DNA of 16,083 bases from JBEIJQ01 sp040380145 (GTDB taxonomy: Bacteria > Bacteroidota > Bacteroidia > Chitinophagales > Saprospiraceae): the NCBI GenBank assembly GCA_040380145.1, contig JBEIJQ010000070.1, positions 1 through 16,083 of the forward strand, in the 5' to 3' direction. A model generated the notes under the pieces. That model was not told the origin of the DNA. It saw only the letters and a program-made list of their open reading frames with translations, and made no database searches. This document shows, one piece after another, positions 6,197 through 14,526 of the stretch (the first letter of the stretch is position 1; the number at the start of each line of letters is the position of its first letter). The position numbers were made by a program, and so were the translations under genes.

Positions 6197-8303
6197 ATGC
6201 TCGACACATCGCTGACCTACCTGAAAGGCGTCGGACCCGGCAAAGCCAAGTTGCTGGGCGAAGAAGCGCAGTTGTTCACCTATGAAGAACTGCTGCATTA
6301 TTTTCCGTTCCGGCATGTGGACCGCACGAAGTTCCACCGGATCGCCGAGATCGCGGACGACGGCCAGCCCGTGCAGATCCGGGGCGTTCTGCGGGAGCTG
6401 CACACGGTCGGCGAGGCGAAACGGCGGCGCATGACGGGCACCCTTCGCGACGAGACGGGCTCGGTGGAACTCGTCTGGTTCACCGGTCTGCACTGGCTCG
6501 AGCGCTATCTCCAAGTGGGCACCGAGTATGTGGCGTATGGCAAACCCAACGCCTTCAATGGGCGCTACAACCTCGTGCACCCCGAGATGGAGCCGGTCAC
6601 CGAGGCCAATGTGCAGAAGCCGCGCACCCTGCAACCGGTCTATCCGTCCACGGAGCGCTTGAAGTCCAGGGGCCTGGATTCGCGCGGGCTGGTGGCGCTG
6701 CAAAAAGAACTTTTCCGGCAACTGCACCCGAGGCGCGCCGAGATCGCCGAAACCCTGCCTCCTTATCTGATGGAGCGGTTCCGCCTGGCGGGCAGATACC
6801 CCGCGCTCCTGCGGCTGCACTTTCCCGAAAACGAGGAACAGCTCGAGGCGGCCAAATGGCGGCTCAAGTTCGAGGAACTTTTTTTCCTGCAGCTCCGGCT
6901 TCTGTACGGCAAGGTGCGGCGCGGCGCGGCGACGCCCGGGCATGTGTTCGAGAAAGTCGGGGAGCGGTTCCGTTTTTTTTTACGAAAAAAAATTGCCATT
7001 TCCGCTCACCAACGCCCAAAAGCGGGTCCTACGCGAGATCCACGCCGATGCGCGCGGCGGCAAGCAGATGAACCGGCTTCTGCAGGGCGATGTGGGCAGC
7101 GGCAAAACGGTCGTGGCCTTCATGGCGATGCTGATCGCCCTCGACAATGGTTTCCAGGCAGCCCTGATGGCCCCGACGGAGATCTTGGCCCAACAACATT
7201 TCGAATCCATGACCGCTCTGGCGGAGGGATCCGGCGTGCGGATCGGTCTTTTGACGGGCAGCACGCCCGCTCGGCGTCGCAGGGAACTGCTCGAAACCTT
7301 GGCCAAGGGCGAAACCGACCTCCTCATCGGCACGCACGCCATCATCGAAGATTGGGTTAAGTTCGCCGATCTCGGCATGGTGGTGGTGGACGAGCAGCAC
7401 CGCTTCGGGGTGGCCCAGCGCGCCCGCCTCTGGCAGAAAAGCGCCACGAAGCCTCCCCATGTGCTGGTGATGACCGCCACCCCCATCCCCCGCACCTTGG
7501 CGATGACCCTGTACGGCGACCTCGATGTGTCGGTGATCGACGAAATGCCGCCCGGCCGACTGCCCGTCACCACCGTGCACAAATACGAGAGCCACCGGCA
7601 GCGGGTGTTCGGGCTGATGCGCGAACAGATCGAAAAGGGCCACCAGGTGTATGTGGTCTATCCGATGATCGAAGCCTCCGAAACCCAAGACGAACTGAAC
7701 GACCTCGTGTCCGGTTTCGAGGCCATATCGCGGGAATTTCCGCTGCCCACTTATGCCGTGGGCATCGTGCACGGGCAGATGAAAAGCGCCGACAAAGAAT
7801 ACGAGATGCAGCGTTTCGCCCGGCGGGAAACCCAGATCCTGGTCTCTACCACGGTCATCGAAGTGGGCGTGAACATACCCAACGCCACCATCATGGTGAT
7901 CGAGAACGCCGACCGGTTCGGACTGGCCCAGCTGCACCAGTTGCGCGGCCGGGTGGGCCGCGGTGGGGGAGAGGCCCTCTGTGTGCTGGTGACCGGGTTC
8001 AAACTCTCGGCAGACGCCCGCGAACGGCTCAAGACCATGTGCGAGACCAACAACGGTTTCGAAATCGCCGACGTGGACCTGCGCCTGCGCGGACCGGGCA
8101 ACATCGACGGCACCCAGCAGTCTGGGATGATCAACCTCCGATTGGCCGATTTGGCCAAAGACGGCCAATTGCTCCAACTGGCCCGCGACACGGCCTCGGA
8201 GATCCTGGAAAAAGACCCCGGCCTTTCAGCGCCCGAAAACGCCCCTTTGCGCGCCACTTTGGAAAAGATGGGCAAATCCGAGGGCTGGGGCAAGATTGGC
8301 TGA
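6197..8303 (+). CDS. recG: ATP-dependent DNA helicase RecG, interrupted by a +1 frameshift at a T9 run
   Basis: RecG is the branch-migrating helicase that remodels stalled forks and recombination intermediates. The first part (6197 to about 6980) has the N-terminal DTSLTYLKGVGPGKAKLL start and the OB-type wedge domain (about 55-150). The second part, in the next frame (about 6981-8303), has LPFPLTNAQKRVL, the Walker A motif GDVGSGKT (about 297-304), DEQH (about 398-401), MTATPIPRTL and HQLRGRVGRG. The frames join at a run of nine T (6973-6981). Removing one T gives ERFRFFYEKKLPFPLTNAQ, the sequence expected for the family, and a protein of about 701 residues, normal for RecG. Without a shift, translation stops at 7358-7360 with the helicase motors missing. 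A sequencing error, a real mutation and transcriptional slippage at T9 are all possible. Everything else in the gene is intact. Confidence 0.9.
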
Positions 8304-8310
8304 CGGCCAT

Positions 8311-8318
8311 TAACTTTG
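8311..8318 (+). promoter_or_regulatory. Putative -7 element upstream of the S9 peptidase
   Basis: TAACTTTG matches TAnnTTTG and lies 29 nt before the ATG at 8348, just after the recG stop. No good TTTG -33 box is visible 17-23 nt upstream. It suggests that the peptidase-nadE pair has its own promoter as well as any read-through from recG. Confidence 0.4.
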
Positions 8319-8347
8319 CGGTTCATTTTTTTAACCCTAAACTCGAT

Positions 8348-10294
8348 ATGGAAAAAAAGATAAGTCTGTTCGCATCCGCTCTGCTGGTGCTTTGTTTGGG
8401 CTCCCTCGGTGCGCAGGAAGGCCGCCGCGAAAGGGGCAACCTCGTGCTCGAAGGTTTTGCGGATCCCGCCCAAGAACTTTTTGAGCGGTACGCGCCCTAC
8501 ACCAACACCCGTGGCGCGGCCTTCGGCGATTGGGACGAAAAGGGCAGCGGCATGTACTTTTTGACCCGTTTCGGCGACGTCAACCAAGTGCACCACGTGT
8601 CGGGCCCCGGCGCCTACCGCGAACAGATCACTTTTTTCTCCGAACCCGTCGGCAATGTGTCCACCCGGCCCGGGCGCACTTCTCCGGGATTTTCTTTCTC
8701 GCGCGACAACGGCGGCGACGAAAATTTCCAATACTACTTTTTCGACCGCAAGACGGGCAAGACTCTCCTGCTCACCGACGGCAAATCGCGCCACACCTCC
8801 GGTCGTTGGAGCTTCAAGGGCGACCGCTTCGTGTATGCCGGCAACCGCCGCAACGGGGCCGACCTCGACATTTTCGTCATGGTGCCCGGCGATACCTCCG
8901 CTCCGCGTACGGTGGCACAGCTCTCTGGCGGCGGCTGGGGCATCCGCGATTGGTCTGACGACGGCAAATGGCTGTTGATCACCAACAGCATTTCCGTGAC
9001 CAACGTCAAAATGTACATCCTTGAAATGGCCACCGGCAAACTCGAGGCGATTCTGCCCGACGCCCCCCCGTTCGCCATCAAGGACGCCGAGTTTTCGCCC
9101 GACGCCAAGAGCATCTACCTGTCGTGCGACCAAGGGACCGAGTTCGCCACCCTGCGCTTGTACGACCGCGCGGCCAAGACCCTCACCGCCCTGGGCGGCG
9201 ACAAGTGGGACGTGGAGGGCATTTCCGTGTCGCCCGACGGCAAGACCGTGGCTTTCGTGACCAACAACGCCGGTTATTCAGTCCTCAATTATTTCGATGT
9301 GGCCAAGCAGAAAGCGGGCGCCTATAAAGGCGTGCCCAAAGGGGTGATCGGCGGCCTGAAATGGCATGCCGACGGCCGTTCCATCGCTTTTTCCGTGACC
9401 ACGCCCACGGCCCCCAGCGACCTGTATGTGCTGGACGTCAAAAAACAGGCCTCCGTCCGTTGGACATTCAGCGAAGTGGGTGGGCTCAACCCGGCCACTT
9501 TTGTGGCCCCGTCGCTGATCGAATACCCGACCTTCGACAGTTTGGGCGGCAAGCGCCGGACAATCCCCTCTTTCTTGTACAAGCCTCAACAGGCCAAAGG
9601 CAAGTTGCCCGTGATCATCAGCATCCACGGCGGGCCCGAGGGACAGAGCCAGCCCCAGTTCAACTCCTTGGCCCAGTATTGGATGAACGAATTGGGCGTG
9701 GCCGTGCTGGTGCCCAATGTGCGCGGCTCGACCGGCTACGGAAAAACCTATGTGAGCCTCGACAACGGTTTCCTGCGCGAAAATTCCGTCAAAGACATCG
9801 GCGCGCTGCTCGATTGGATCGCCACCCAGCCTGATTTGGACAAAGACCGCGTGGCCGTGTACGGCGGCTCTTACGGCGGCTACATGGTGCTGGCCTGCAT
9901 GACGAATTTCAACGACCGCCTCCGCTGCGGCATAGACCTGTTCGGGATCAGCAACTTCGTGACTTTCCTGGAAAACACCAGCCCCTACCGCCGCGACCTG
10001 CGCCGCGTGGAATACGGCGACGAACGGGATCCTGCCATGCGCGCGCATTTGGAAAAGATCTCGCCGAACCGCAACATCCAAAAGATCACCAAGCCGATGT
10101 TCATCTACCAAGGCAAAAACGACCCGCGCGTCCCCCTTTCCGAATCCGATCAGATGGTGGACGCCCTGCAAGCCCAGGGCAACACGATCTGGTATGTGAT
10201 GGCCAAGGACGAAGGGCACAGTTTGGCCAAGAAAACCAACCGCGACTACACGAATGCGGCCATCACGATGTTTTTGAAACGCTTTTTGTTCTGA
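8348..10294 (+). CDS. Secreted S9 family prolyl oligopeptidase (acylaminoacyl-peptidase/DPP-like)
   Basis: This 648-residue serine peptidase is predicted to act in the periplasm on short peptides. Residues 1-22 form a Sec signal peptide (MEKKISLFASALLVLCLGSLGAQ), with cleavage likely around LGA-Q. An N-terminal beta-propeller follows, with TolB/WD40-like blades (FSPDAKSIYLSCD, VSPDGKTVAFVTN, WHADGRSIAFSV). The C-terminal alpha/beta-hydrolase domain (about 390-648) opens with PVIISIHGGPEGQ and shows a full catalytic triad: Ser508 in GGSYGGYM, Asp592 in GKNDPRVPL and His624 in DEGHSLAKK. The frame is open upstream into recG, but the ATG at 8348 is chosen because it gives the signal peptide and has a -7 element 29 nt upstream. 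The next gene starts 7 nt after the stop, so the two are likely co-transcribed. Exact cleavage preference cannot be read from the sequence. Confidence 0.93.
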   Translation: MEKKISLFASALLVLCLGSLGAQEGRRERGNLVLEGFADPAQELFERYAPYTNTRGAAFGDWDEKGSGMYFLTRFGDVNQVHHVSGPGAYREQITFFSEPVGNVSTRPGRTSPGFSFSRDNGGDENFQYYFFDRKTGKTLLLTDGKSRHTSGRWSFKGDRFVYAGNRRNGADLDIFVMVPGDTSAPRTVAQLSGGGWGIRDWSDDGKWLLITNSISVTNVKMYILEMATGKLEAILPDAPPFAIKDAEFSPDAKSIYLSCDQGTEFATLRLYDRAAKTLTALGGDKWDVEGISVSPDGKTVAFVTNNAGYSVLNYFDVAKQKAGAYKGVPKGVIGGLKWHADGRSIAFSVTTPTAPSDLYVLDVKKQASVRWTFSEVGGLNPATFVAPSLIEYPTFDSLGGKRRTIPSFLYKPQQAKGKLPVIISIHGGPEGQSQPQFNSLAQYWMNELGVAVLVPNVRGSTGYGKTYVSLDNGFLRENSVKDIGALLDWIATQPDLDKDRVAVYGGSYGGYMVLACMTNFNDRLRCGIDLFGISNFVTFLENTSPYRRDLRRVEYGDERDPAMRAHLEKISPNRNIQKITKPMFIYQGKNDPRVPLSESDQMVDALQAQGNTIWYVMAKDEGHSLAKKTNRDYTNAAITMFLKRFLF

Positions 10295-10301
10295 GAAAAA
10301 A

Positions 10302-11939
10302 ATGAAAATCTCCCTCGCGCAGATCAATGTCCACATCGGCCATTTCGAGCACAACCTGTCTCTCGTCCGCGAAGCGGTGGCCCGGGCAAAAGCCGATGGT
10401 GCCGACATCGTGGTCTTTCCCGAGTTGACGGTCACGGGCTATCCCCCGCGGGATTTTCTGGAGTTCGACGATTTCGTGCAAAAGGCCAGATCCTGCGTGG
10501 AAGAACTTTGCGCCGAGGCCGTGGGCATCGCCATCGTCGTGGGCGCTCCCACCCGCAACCCGCGCATCGAGGGCAAGGACCTGTTCAATTCCGCGTATTT
10601 CCTGGCCGACGGCCGTGTGCTGCATGTGGCCCACAAAGCCCTGCTGCCGACCTACGATGTGTTCGACGAGTACCGCTACTTCGAACCCGCCACCGAATTC
10701 GCCACGGTCCTGTACAAAGGCAAGCGCATTGCCGTCACCGTCTGCGAGGATATCTGGAATGTGGGCAACGAAAACCCGCTCTACAGGGTCTGTCCGCTCG
10801 ACGAAATGGCCAAAACCGGCTTTGATCTCGTCCTCAACCTGTCGGCCTCTCCTTTTTCGTACCGCCAGGCCCAGGAGCGGCTGCACACCGTCAAAGCCAA
10901 TGTGGCCCGCTACAGGGTCCCGTTTTTTTATGTCAACTACGCCGGTGCCCAGACCGAATTGATCTTCGACGGCGGCTCGTTGGTGCTTTCCCCGGACGGA
11001 AACGTCTTCGACGAAATGCCGTACTTCGAAAGCTGCCAGCGCACCTATGTATTGGAAGAGGTGCAGCGCGGCGGAACCGACCGTCAACGCCCCAAGGACA
11101 AAATGGCCATCGTCCACGATGCGCTGCTGACCGGGATCCGGGATTATTTCGGCAAACTCGGGCTGAAAAAAGCCATCCTCGGACTGTCGGGCGGCATAGA
11201 TTCCGCGGTGGTGGCCGTTTTGGCGGCCCGGGCCTTGGGGCCCGGCAATGTGCGGGTCTTGCTGATGCCCTCCCGTTTCTCCTCCGACCATTCGATCAAC
11301 GACGCCCGCACCCTGGCCGAAAACCTCCGGATCCAATACGATATCCTGCCGATCGAAGGCGTTTACGAGGCGTTTTTGTCCACTTTGTCCAACCACTTTC
11401 TCGGACTGCCCTTCAATGTGGCCGAGGAAAACCTACAGGCCCGTGCGCGGGGCGTGCTGCTGATGGCCATGGCCAATAAAACGGGCTGTATCTTGCTCAA
11501 TACCAGCAACAAAAGCGAGGCCGCCGTGGGATACGGAACGCTGTACGGCGATATGTGCGGAGGACTGTCGGTCATCGGCGATCTGTACAAGACCGAAGTG
11601 TACGAACTGGCCCGCCACCTCAACCGCGAGGGGGAGTTGATCCCGCTCAGCACGATGACCAAGCCGCCTTCTGCCGAGCTGCGGCCCGGACAAAAGGACT
11701 CCGACAGCCTGCCTGAATACGATGTGCTGGACAAGATCCTTTTTGCCTATATCGAACAGCGGCAAGGGCCCCGCGAACTGATAGAAGCCGGCTTCGAAAA
11801 AGCCCTGGTCGAGCGCGTTCTGCGGATGGTCAACGCCAATGAGTTCAAGCGAGCCCAAACGCCCCCGATCCTCCGGGTTTCTCCCAAAGCCTTCGGAATG
11901 GGCCGGAGATTGCCGATCGTGGCAAAATATTTGGGTTGA
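10302..11939 (+). CDS. nadE: Glutamine-dependent NAD+ synthetase
   Basis: This 545-residue two-domain enzyme makes NAD+ from deamido-NAD+ using ATP and ammonia released from glutamine, the last step of NAD synthesis. The N-terminal nitrilase-type glutaminase domain has the complete Glu-Lys-Cys triad: Glu41 in VFPELTVTGYPP, Lys112 in HKALLPTYDVFDEYRYF and Cys148 in VTVCEDIW. The C-terminal ATP-pyrophosphatase domain begins about residue 270 and carries the P-loop SGGIDS (296-301), followed by NTSNKSEAAVGYGTLYGDMCGG. Length and domain order are standard for the glutamine-dependent form. The ATG at 10302 is preceded by an A-run and lies 7 nt after the S9 peptidase stop, so the two are probably one transcript. 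Their functions are unrelated as far as I can see. Confidence 0.97.
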   Translation: MKISLAQINVHIGHFEHNLSLVREAVARAKADGADIVVFPELTVTGYPPRDFLEFDDFVQKARSCVEELCAEAVGIAIVVGAPTRNPRIEGKDLFNSAYFLADGRVLHVAHKALLPTYDVFDEYRYFEPATEFATVLYKGKRIAVTVCEDIWNVGNENPLYRVCPLDEMAKTGFDLVLNLSASPFSYRQAQERLHTVKANVARYRVPFFYVNYAGAQTELIFDGGSLVLSPDGNVFDEMPYFESCQRTYVLEEVQRGGTDRQRPKDKMAIVHDALLTGIRDYFGKLGLKKAILGLSGGIDSAVVAVLAARALGPGNVRVLLMPSRFSSDHSINDARTLAENLRIQYDILPIEGVYEAFLSTLSNHFLGLPFNVAEENLQARARGVLLMAMANKTGCILLNTSNKSEAAVGYGTLYGDMCGGLSVIGDLYKTEVYELARHLNREGELIPLSTMTKPPSAELRPGQKDSDSLPEYDVLDKILFAYIEQRQGPRELIEAGFEKALVERVLRMVNANEFKRAQTPPILRVSPKAFGMGRRLPIVAKYLG

Positions 11940-11961
11940 AAAAATATTTGAAAATCAATTT

Positions 11962-12008
11962 TTTGAAATAAAAAAAGGGCCACCACCCACCTTATTTCAA
12001 AGTTTTTT
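11962..12008 (+). terminator. Possible intrinsic terminator after nadE
   Basis: TTTGAAATAA (11962-11971) is exactly complementary to TTATTTCAAA (11992-12001), and a T6 run follows at 12003-12008. The loop of 20 nt is long, with a possible inner GG/CC pairing, and the stem is A/T-rich, so this is only a moderate candidate. Confidence 0.4.
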
Positions 12009-12029
12009 GCACAAAAACGGCACCAAGGC

Positions 12030-12061
12030 TTTGAAATTTCGGTTCTGGGGGCGTATCTTTG
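12030..12061 (+). promoter_or_regulatory. Bacteroidota-type promoter for tRNA-Lys
   Basis: TTTG (12030-12033), 20 nt, then TATCTTTG (12054-12061) is an exact match to TTTG / TAnnTTTG. The tRNA begins 22 nt after the -7 element, which leaves a very short 5' leader. Confidence 0.75.
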
Positions 12062-12083
12062 CGCCGCCTTTCAGGCCAAGGTC

Positions 12084-12156
12084 GAGTCGATAGCTCAGCC
12101 GGTAGAGCATAACACTTTTAATGTTAGGGCCCTGGGTTCGAATCCCAGTCGACTCA
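12084..12156 (+). tRNA. tRNA-Lys (anticodon TTT)
   Basis: A complete 73-nt cloverleaf can be drawn. The acceptor stem GAGTCGA pairs with TCGACTC, with discriminator A at 12156. The D-stem is GCTC/GAGC. The anticodon stem is TAACA/TGTTA, with loop CTTTTAA giving anticodon TTT. The T-stem is CTGGG/CCCAG, with loop TTCGAAT. The 3' CCA is not encoded (CTG follows), so it must be added by CCA-adding enzyme. It has its own promoter and terminator. Confidence 0.97.
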
Positions 12157-12163
12157 CTGAGTG

Positions 12164-12197
12164 AAGGCCGCTTCGATTTCGAAGCGGCCTTTTTTTT
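12164..12197 (+). terminator. Intrinsic terminator of tRNA-Lys
   Basis: AAGGCCGCTTCG (12164-12175) and CGAAGCGGCCTT (12180-12191) form a perfect 12-bp GC-rich stem with loop ATTT, running into a T tract that ends at 12197. It starts 7 nt after the tRNA and separates it from the downstream nuclease gene. Confidence 0.9.
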
Positions 12198-12222
12198 GTA
12201 AAAAAAACGTAATTTTACCGTT

Positions 12223-13329
12223 ATGGTCAGCATTGCCAATCCCATATACGATGTGGTGTTCAAGTACCTGATGGACGACTCCAAGGTGGCCAAACTGCTG
12301 CTGTCGGCCATCATCGGCGAAGAGATCGTGGACCTGCAGTTCAGGCCCCAAGAATACTTGTCCGATTTCTCCGTTGACGAGGTTGTCGAGGATAAGCCGG
12401 CCGAAAAAGGGGTGAAACTGGCGGTTTATCGCTTGGATTTTTCAGCGAGGATCAAAACGCCGGACGGTGAAAAACTGGTGCTGATCGAACTACAAAAAGT
12501 CCGACTGCTCACCGACATCGGACGTTTCCGGCGCTATCTGGGCAACCAGTACGCCAGCCCGTCCAATCTCCTGCTCAAGCAGCTGCCCTCCGGGGTCAAC
12601 CGAACGGTCGGATTGCCCATCGTGACCATTTACATCCTCGGCGAAGAACTTTTAGGGCTCAAAGGATATCCCGTCCTGTACGTGGACAACCGGCTTTATG
12701 ACCGGCACACCGGCGAACAGATCCACGTCCGAGAGGATTTCGTGGAAAGTCTCACGCACCGCATGTACATCATTTCGGTGCCTTCTCTGAGCGATCGGCG
12801 TCGGGACGAACTGGAGCAGATCCTTTCCATTTTCGACCAGTCCTATCGCGACGATTCCCACCACATCCTGAACATCCAAGACGAGGATTTCCCGCCCAGC
12901 CACCGTCCCTTGATCCGCAGGCTGCAAATGGCCATTGCCGACAGCAGTATTCGCACTCGTATGCAAACCGAAGACGATATCATGTCAGAACTGGAACTTT
13001 GGGAGATGGAGCTCGGCCTCCGAGATCTCGCCCTTCAGGAAAAAGACAAAGCCTTGGCCGAAAAGGACGGCGCTTTGGCCGAAAAGGACGGCGCTTTGGC
13101 CGAAAAGGAGTTGCAACTGGCCGAAAAGGACGGCGCTTTGGCCGAAAAGGACGCGCAACTGGCCGAAAAGGACAGCGCTTTGGCCGAAAAGGAGGCGCAA
13201 CTGGCCAAAATCATAGAGGAGGAAAAGATATTGGTCCGCAAACTGTTCGAACAGGGGTTGTCGCTTTCCAAAATCGCGGAGATTTTGGGCAAAAACGAGG
13301 CCGAACTAGCCTCTTGGTTGGATCGTTGA
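12223..13329 (+). CDS. Rpn/PD-(D/E)XK nuclease family transposase-like protein with C-terminal coiled coil
   Basis: This 368-residue protein belongs to the Rpn (recombination-promoting nuclease)/PDDEXK-2 group. The N-terminus NPIYDVVFKYLMDD is typical of the group. The nuclease core shows Asp72 in YRLDFSA and Glu89-x-Gln91 in LVLIELQ, the ExQ variant of the PD-(D/E)XK site. Relatives are DNA endonucleases tied to RecA-independent recombination; activity here is inferred. From about residue 279 to 327 lie seven exact-length heptads of the AEKDGAL/AEKDAQL type, which should form a coiled coil. The last 35 residues or so (KLFEQGLSLSKIAEILGKNEAELASWL) look like a helix-turn-helix. The ATG at 12223 lies just after the tRNA terminator. 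The next gene starts 3 nt after the stop. No inverted terminal repeats or target duplications flank it, so it is not shown to be mobile. Confidence 0.85.
   Translation: MVSIANPIYDVVFKYLMDDSKVAKLLLSAIIGEEIVDLQFRPQEYLSDFSVDEVVEDKPAEKGVKLAVYRLDFSARIKTPDGEKLVLIELQKVRLLTDIGRFRRYLGNQYASPSNLLLKQLPSGVNRTVGLPIVTIYILGEELLGLKGYPVLYVDNRLYDRHTGEQIHVREDFVESLTHRMYIISVPSLSDRRRDELEQILSIFDQSYRDDSHHILNIQDEDFPPSHRPLIRRLQMAIADSSIRTRMQTEDDIMSELELWEMELGLRDLALQEKDKALAEKDGALAEKDGALAEKELQLAEKDGALAEKDAQLAEKDSALAEKEAQLAKIIEEEKILVRKLFEQGLSLSKIAEILGKNEAELASWLDR
13057..13203 (+). repeat. Tandem repeat, 7 x 21 bp, coding for heptads
   Basis: There are seven consecutive 21-bp units starting at 13057, 13078, 13099, 13120, 13141, 13162 and 13183. 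Each begins GCCGAAAAGGA and ends with CTTTG or CAACTG. Each unit encodes one heptad (AEKDGAL, AEKELQL, AEKDAQL, AEKDSAL, AEKEAQL). Because 21 is a multiple of three, gain or loss of a unit would keep the reading frame. Confidence 0.95.
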
Positions 13330-13332
13330 GCG

Positions 13333-14499
13333 ATGCGGCACCTTTCCGTTTCGATGCTCCGATGTATTTGCTCTTTCGCATTGTATTGGGGCCTGTTTCC
13401 TTATGCCCAAGCGCAAATCGGGCCGGCGCCTTCTCCGTCTTCGGGGTGGGTTTTCGAACCAGGCGTACATGTTGGAGTGGGCATCCAGCACAGCCCAAAA
13501 TTCAAGGCGCCCCTGAACGGCTTGGTTTGGGGGAGCGAGCTGAATTTTTCCCGGCAGACCACCGGCCGGAAAATTTGGGAAGCCTGCCACCGAAGACCGG
13601 ATGTGGGCATCGCCATTTCGTACATGCAACTGCCCAGTCCCGAAGTGTACGGCCATGCCATAGGATTTTTGCCCAATATCGTTTTCGGGCCCAAATCGCC
13701 CAAAAGGGTGTACGCGCATTTCCGTTTGGGCGTGGGCGTGGCGGTGATCACCAAGCCGTATGATCCCGTGACCAATCCCGACAATTCCGTCATCGGATCT
13801 TACCTCAACAACATGACCAGCCTGCGTTTCGGCTTGGGATTCAAGTTGGGTGAAGCACTCCGACTGCACACTTCGCTCTGCCTCACGCATTATTCCAACG
13901 GCGGCTCCCAATTGCCCAACTTGGGCATCAATACCGTGTCGGGTCTGGTGGGCCTGTACTATCGTCCGGTGCCCTATGCGAAAGACATGCTCCGGGCGGA
14001 CAGCCTGCCGAGGCCCCGGGAGCGCAGCCGGCGTTGGCACGGTGTGGCCACGGCCGCCATCGGACGGATCGAGCGGACGGCCCCGGGCGGCCCCAAGTTC
14101 TGGCTGCCTTCCGCCAGTTTGGAGGTCTGTCGCTACCTCAGCCCGGTCAACCGTTTGGGCATCGGTTTTTTGTGGGAATACGATTTGAGCTGGAACGAAT
14201 TTTTGCGCTTCTCCCAAAACTGGTCGGGCGATCCGGCCTCGCAGCAACTGGTGGCGCAAAGATTTGCCCTGTATCTTTCCGACGAGATTTTTTTGGGCAG
14301 GATCAGCATGAATTTTCAGGCCGGGGGATATTTCGTGCAGCCGCAAAGCAAGCCCAAACCTTATTTTGCCCGTTTGGGCGTCCGATACTATTTTCGCCCG
14401 GCCGATGCGCCCGGCTTCAAGCCCCACATCGGCGTTTACCTGAAAGCCCACAATTCCGTTGCGGAATATGTTGCCTTCGGCCTCGGCTGTGCGTGGTGA
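13333..14499 (+). CDS. PagL-like lipid A 3-O-deacylase / acyloxyacyl hydrolase, outer-membrane beta-barrel
   Basis: This 388-residue protein carries a signal peptide (residues 1-28, ending YAQAQ; signal cleavage likely after AQA). The body alternates aromatic and small residues, as expected of an outer-membrane beta-barrel. The stretch LTHYSNGGSQLPNLGIN matches the PagL-type motif H-x-S-N...PN.G.N, with His186 and Ser188 the probable catalytic pair. PagL enzymes remove an acyl chain from lipid A in the outer membrane; that activity here is inferred. It is longer than proteobacterial PagL, with extra C-terminal barrel-like sequence. An in-frame ATG at 13354 would also give a signal peptide, so the start is not certain. 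The gene begins 3 nt after the nuclease stop, which points to co-transcription. Confidence 0.75.
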   Translation: MRHLSVSMLRCICSFALYWGLFPYAQAQIGPAPSPSSGWVFEPGVHVGVGIQHSPKFKAPLNGLVWGSELNFSRQTTGRKIWEACHRRPDVGIAISYMQLPSPEVYGHAIGFLPNIVFGPKSPKRVYAHFRLGVGVAVITKPYDPVTNPDNSVIGSYLNNMTSLRFGLGFKLGEALRLHTSLCLTHYSNGGSQLPNLGINTVSGLVGLYYRPVPYAKDMLRADSLPRPRERSRRWHGVATAAIGRIERTAPGGPKFWLPSASLEVCRYLSPVNRLGIGFLWEYDLSWNEFLRFSQNWSGDPASQQLVAQRFALYLSDEIFLGRISMNFQAGGYFVQPQSKPKPYFARLGVRYYFRPADAPGFKPHIGVYLKAHNSVAEYVAFGLGCAW

Positions 14500-14526
14500 T
14501 TTTTTTTCCGAAATCTGTTTTTGACC

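Noticed and set aside
8039..8347. Upstream extension of the S9 peptidase into recG
   Set aside because: The extension overlaps the RecG C-terminus in another frame, and the ATG at 8348 gives a clear signal peptide.
13057..13203. The 21-bp array as a CRISPR
   Set aside because: The units are contiguous with no spacers and code in frame for heptads of a protein.
12084..13329. tRNA-Lys as an integration site for a mobile island carrying the nuclease
   Set aside because: I found no repeat of the tRNA 3' end downstream, and the tRNA keeps its own terminator. No integrase is present in the window.
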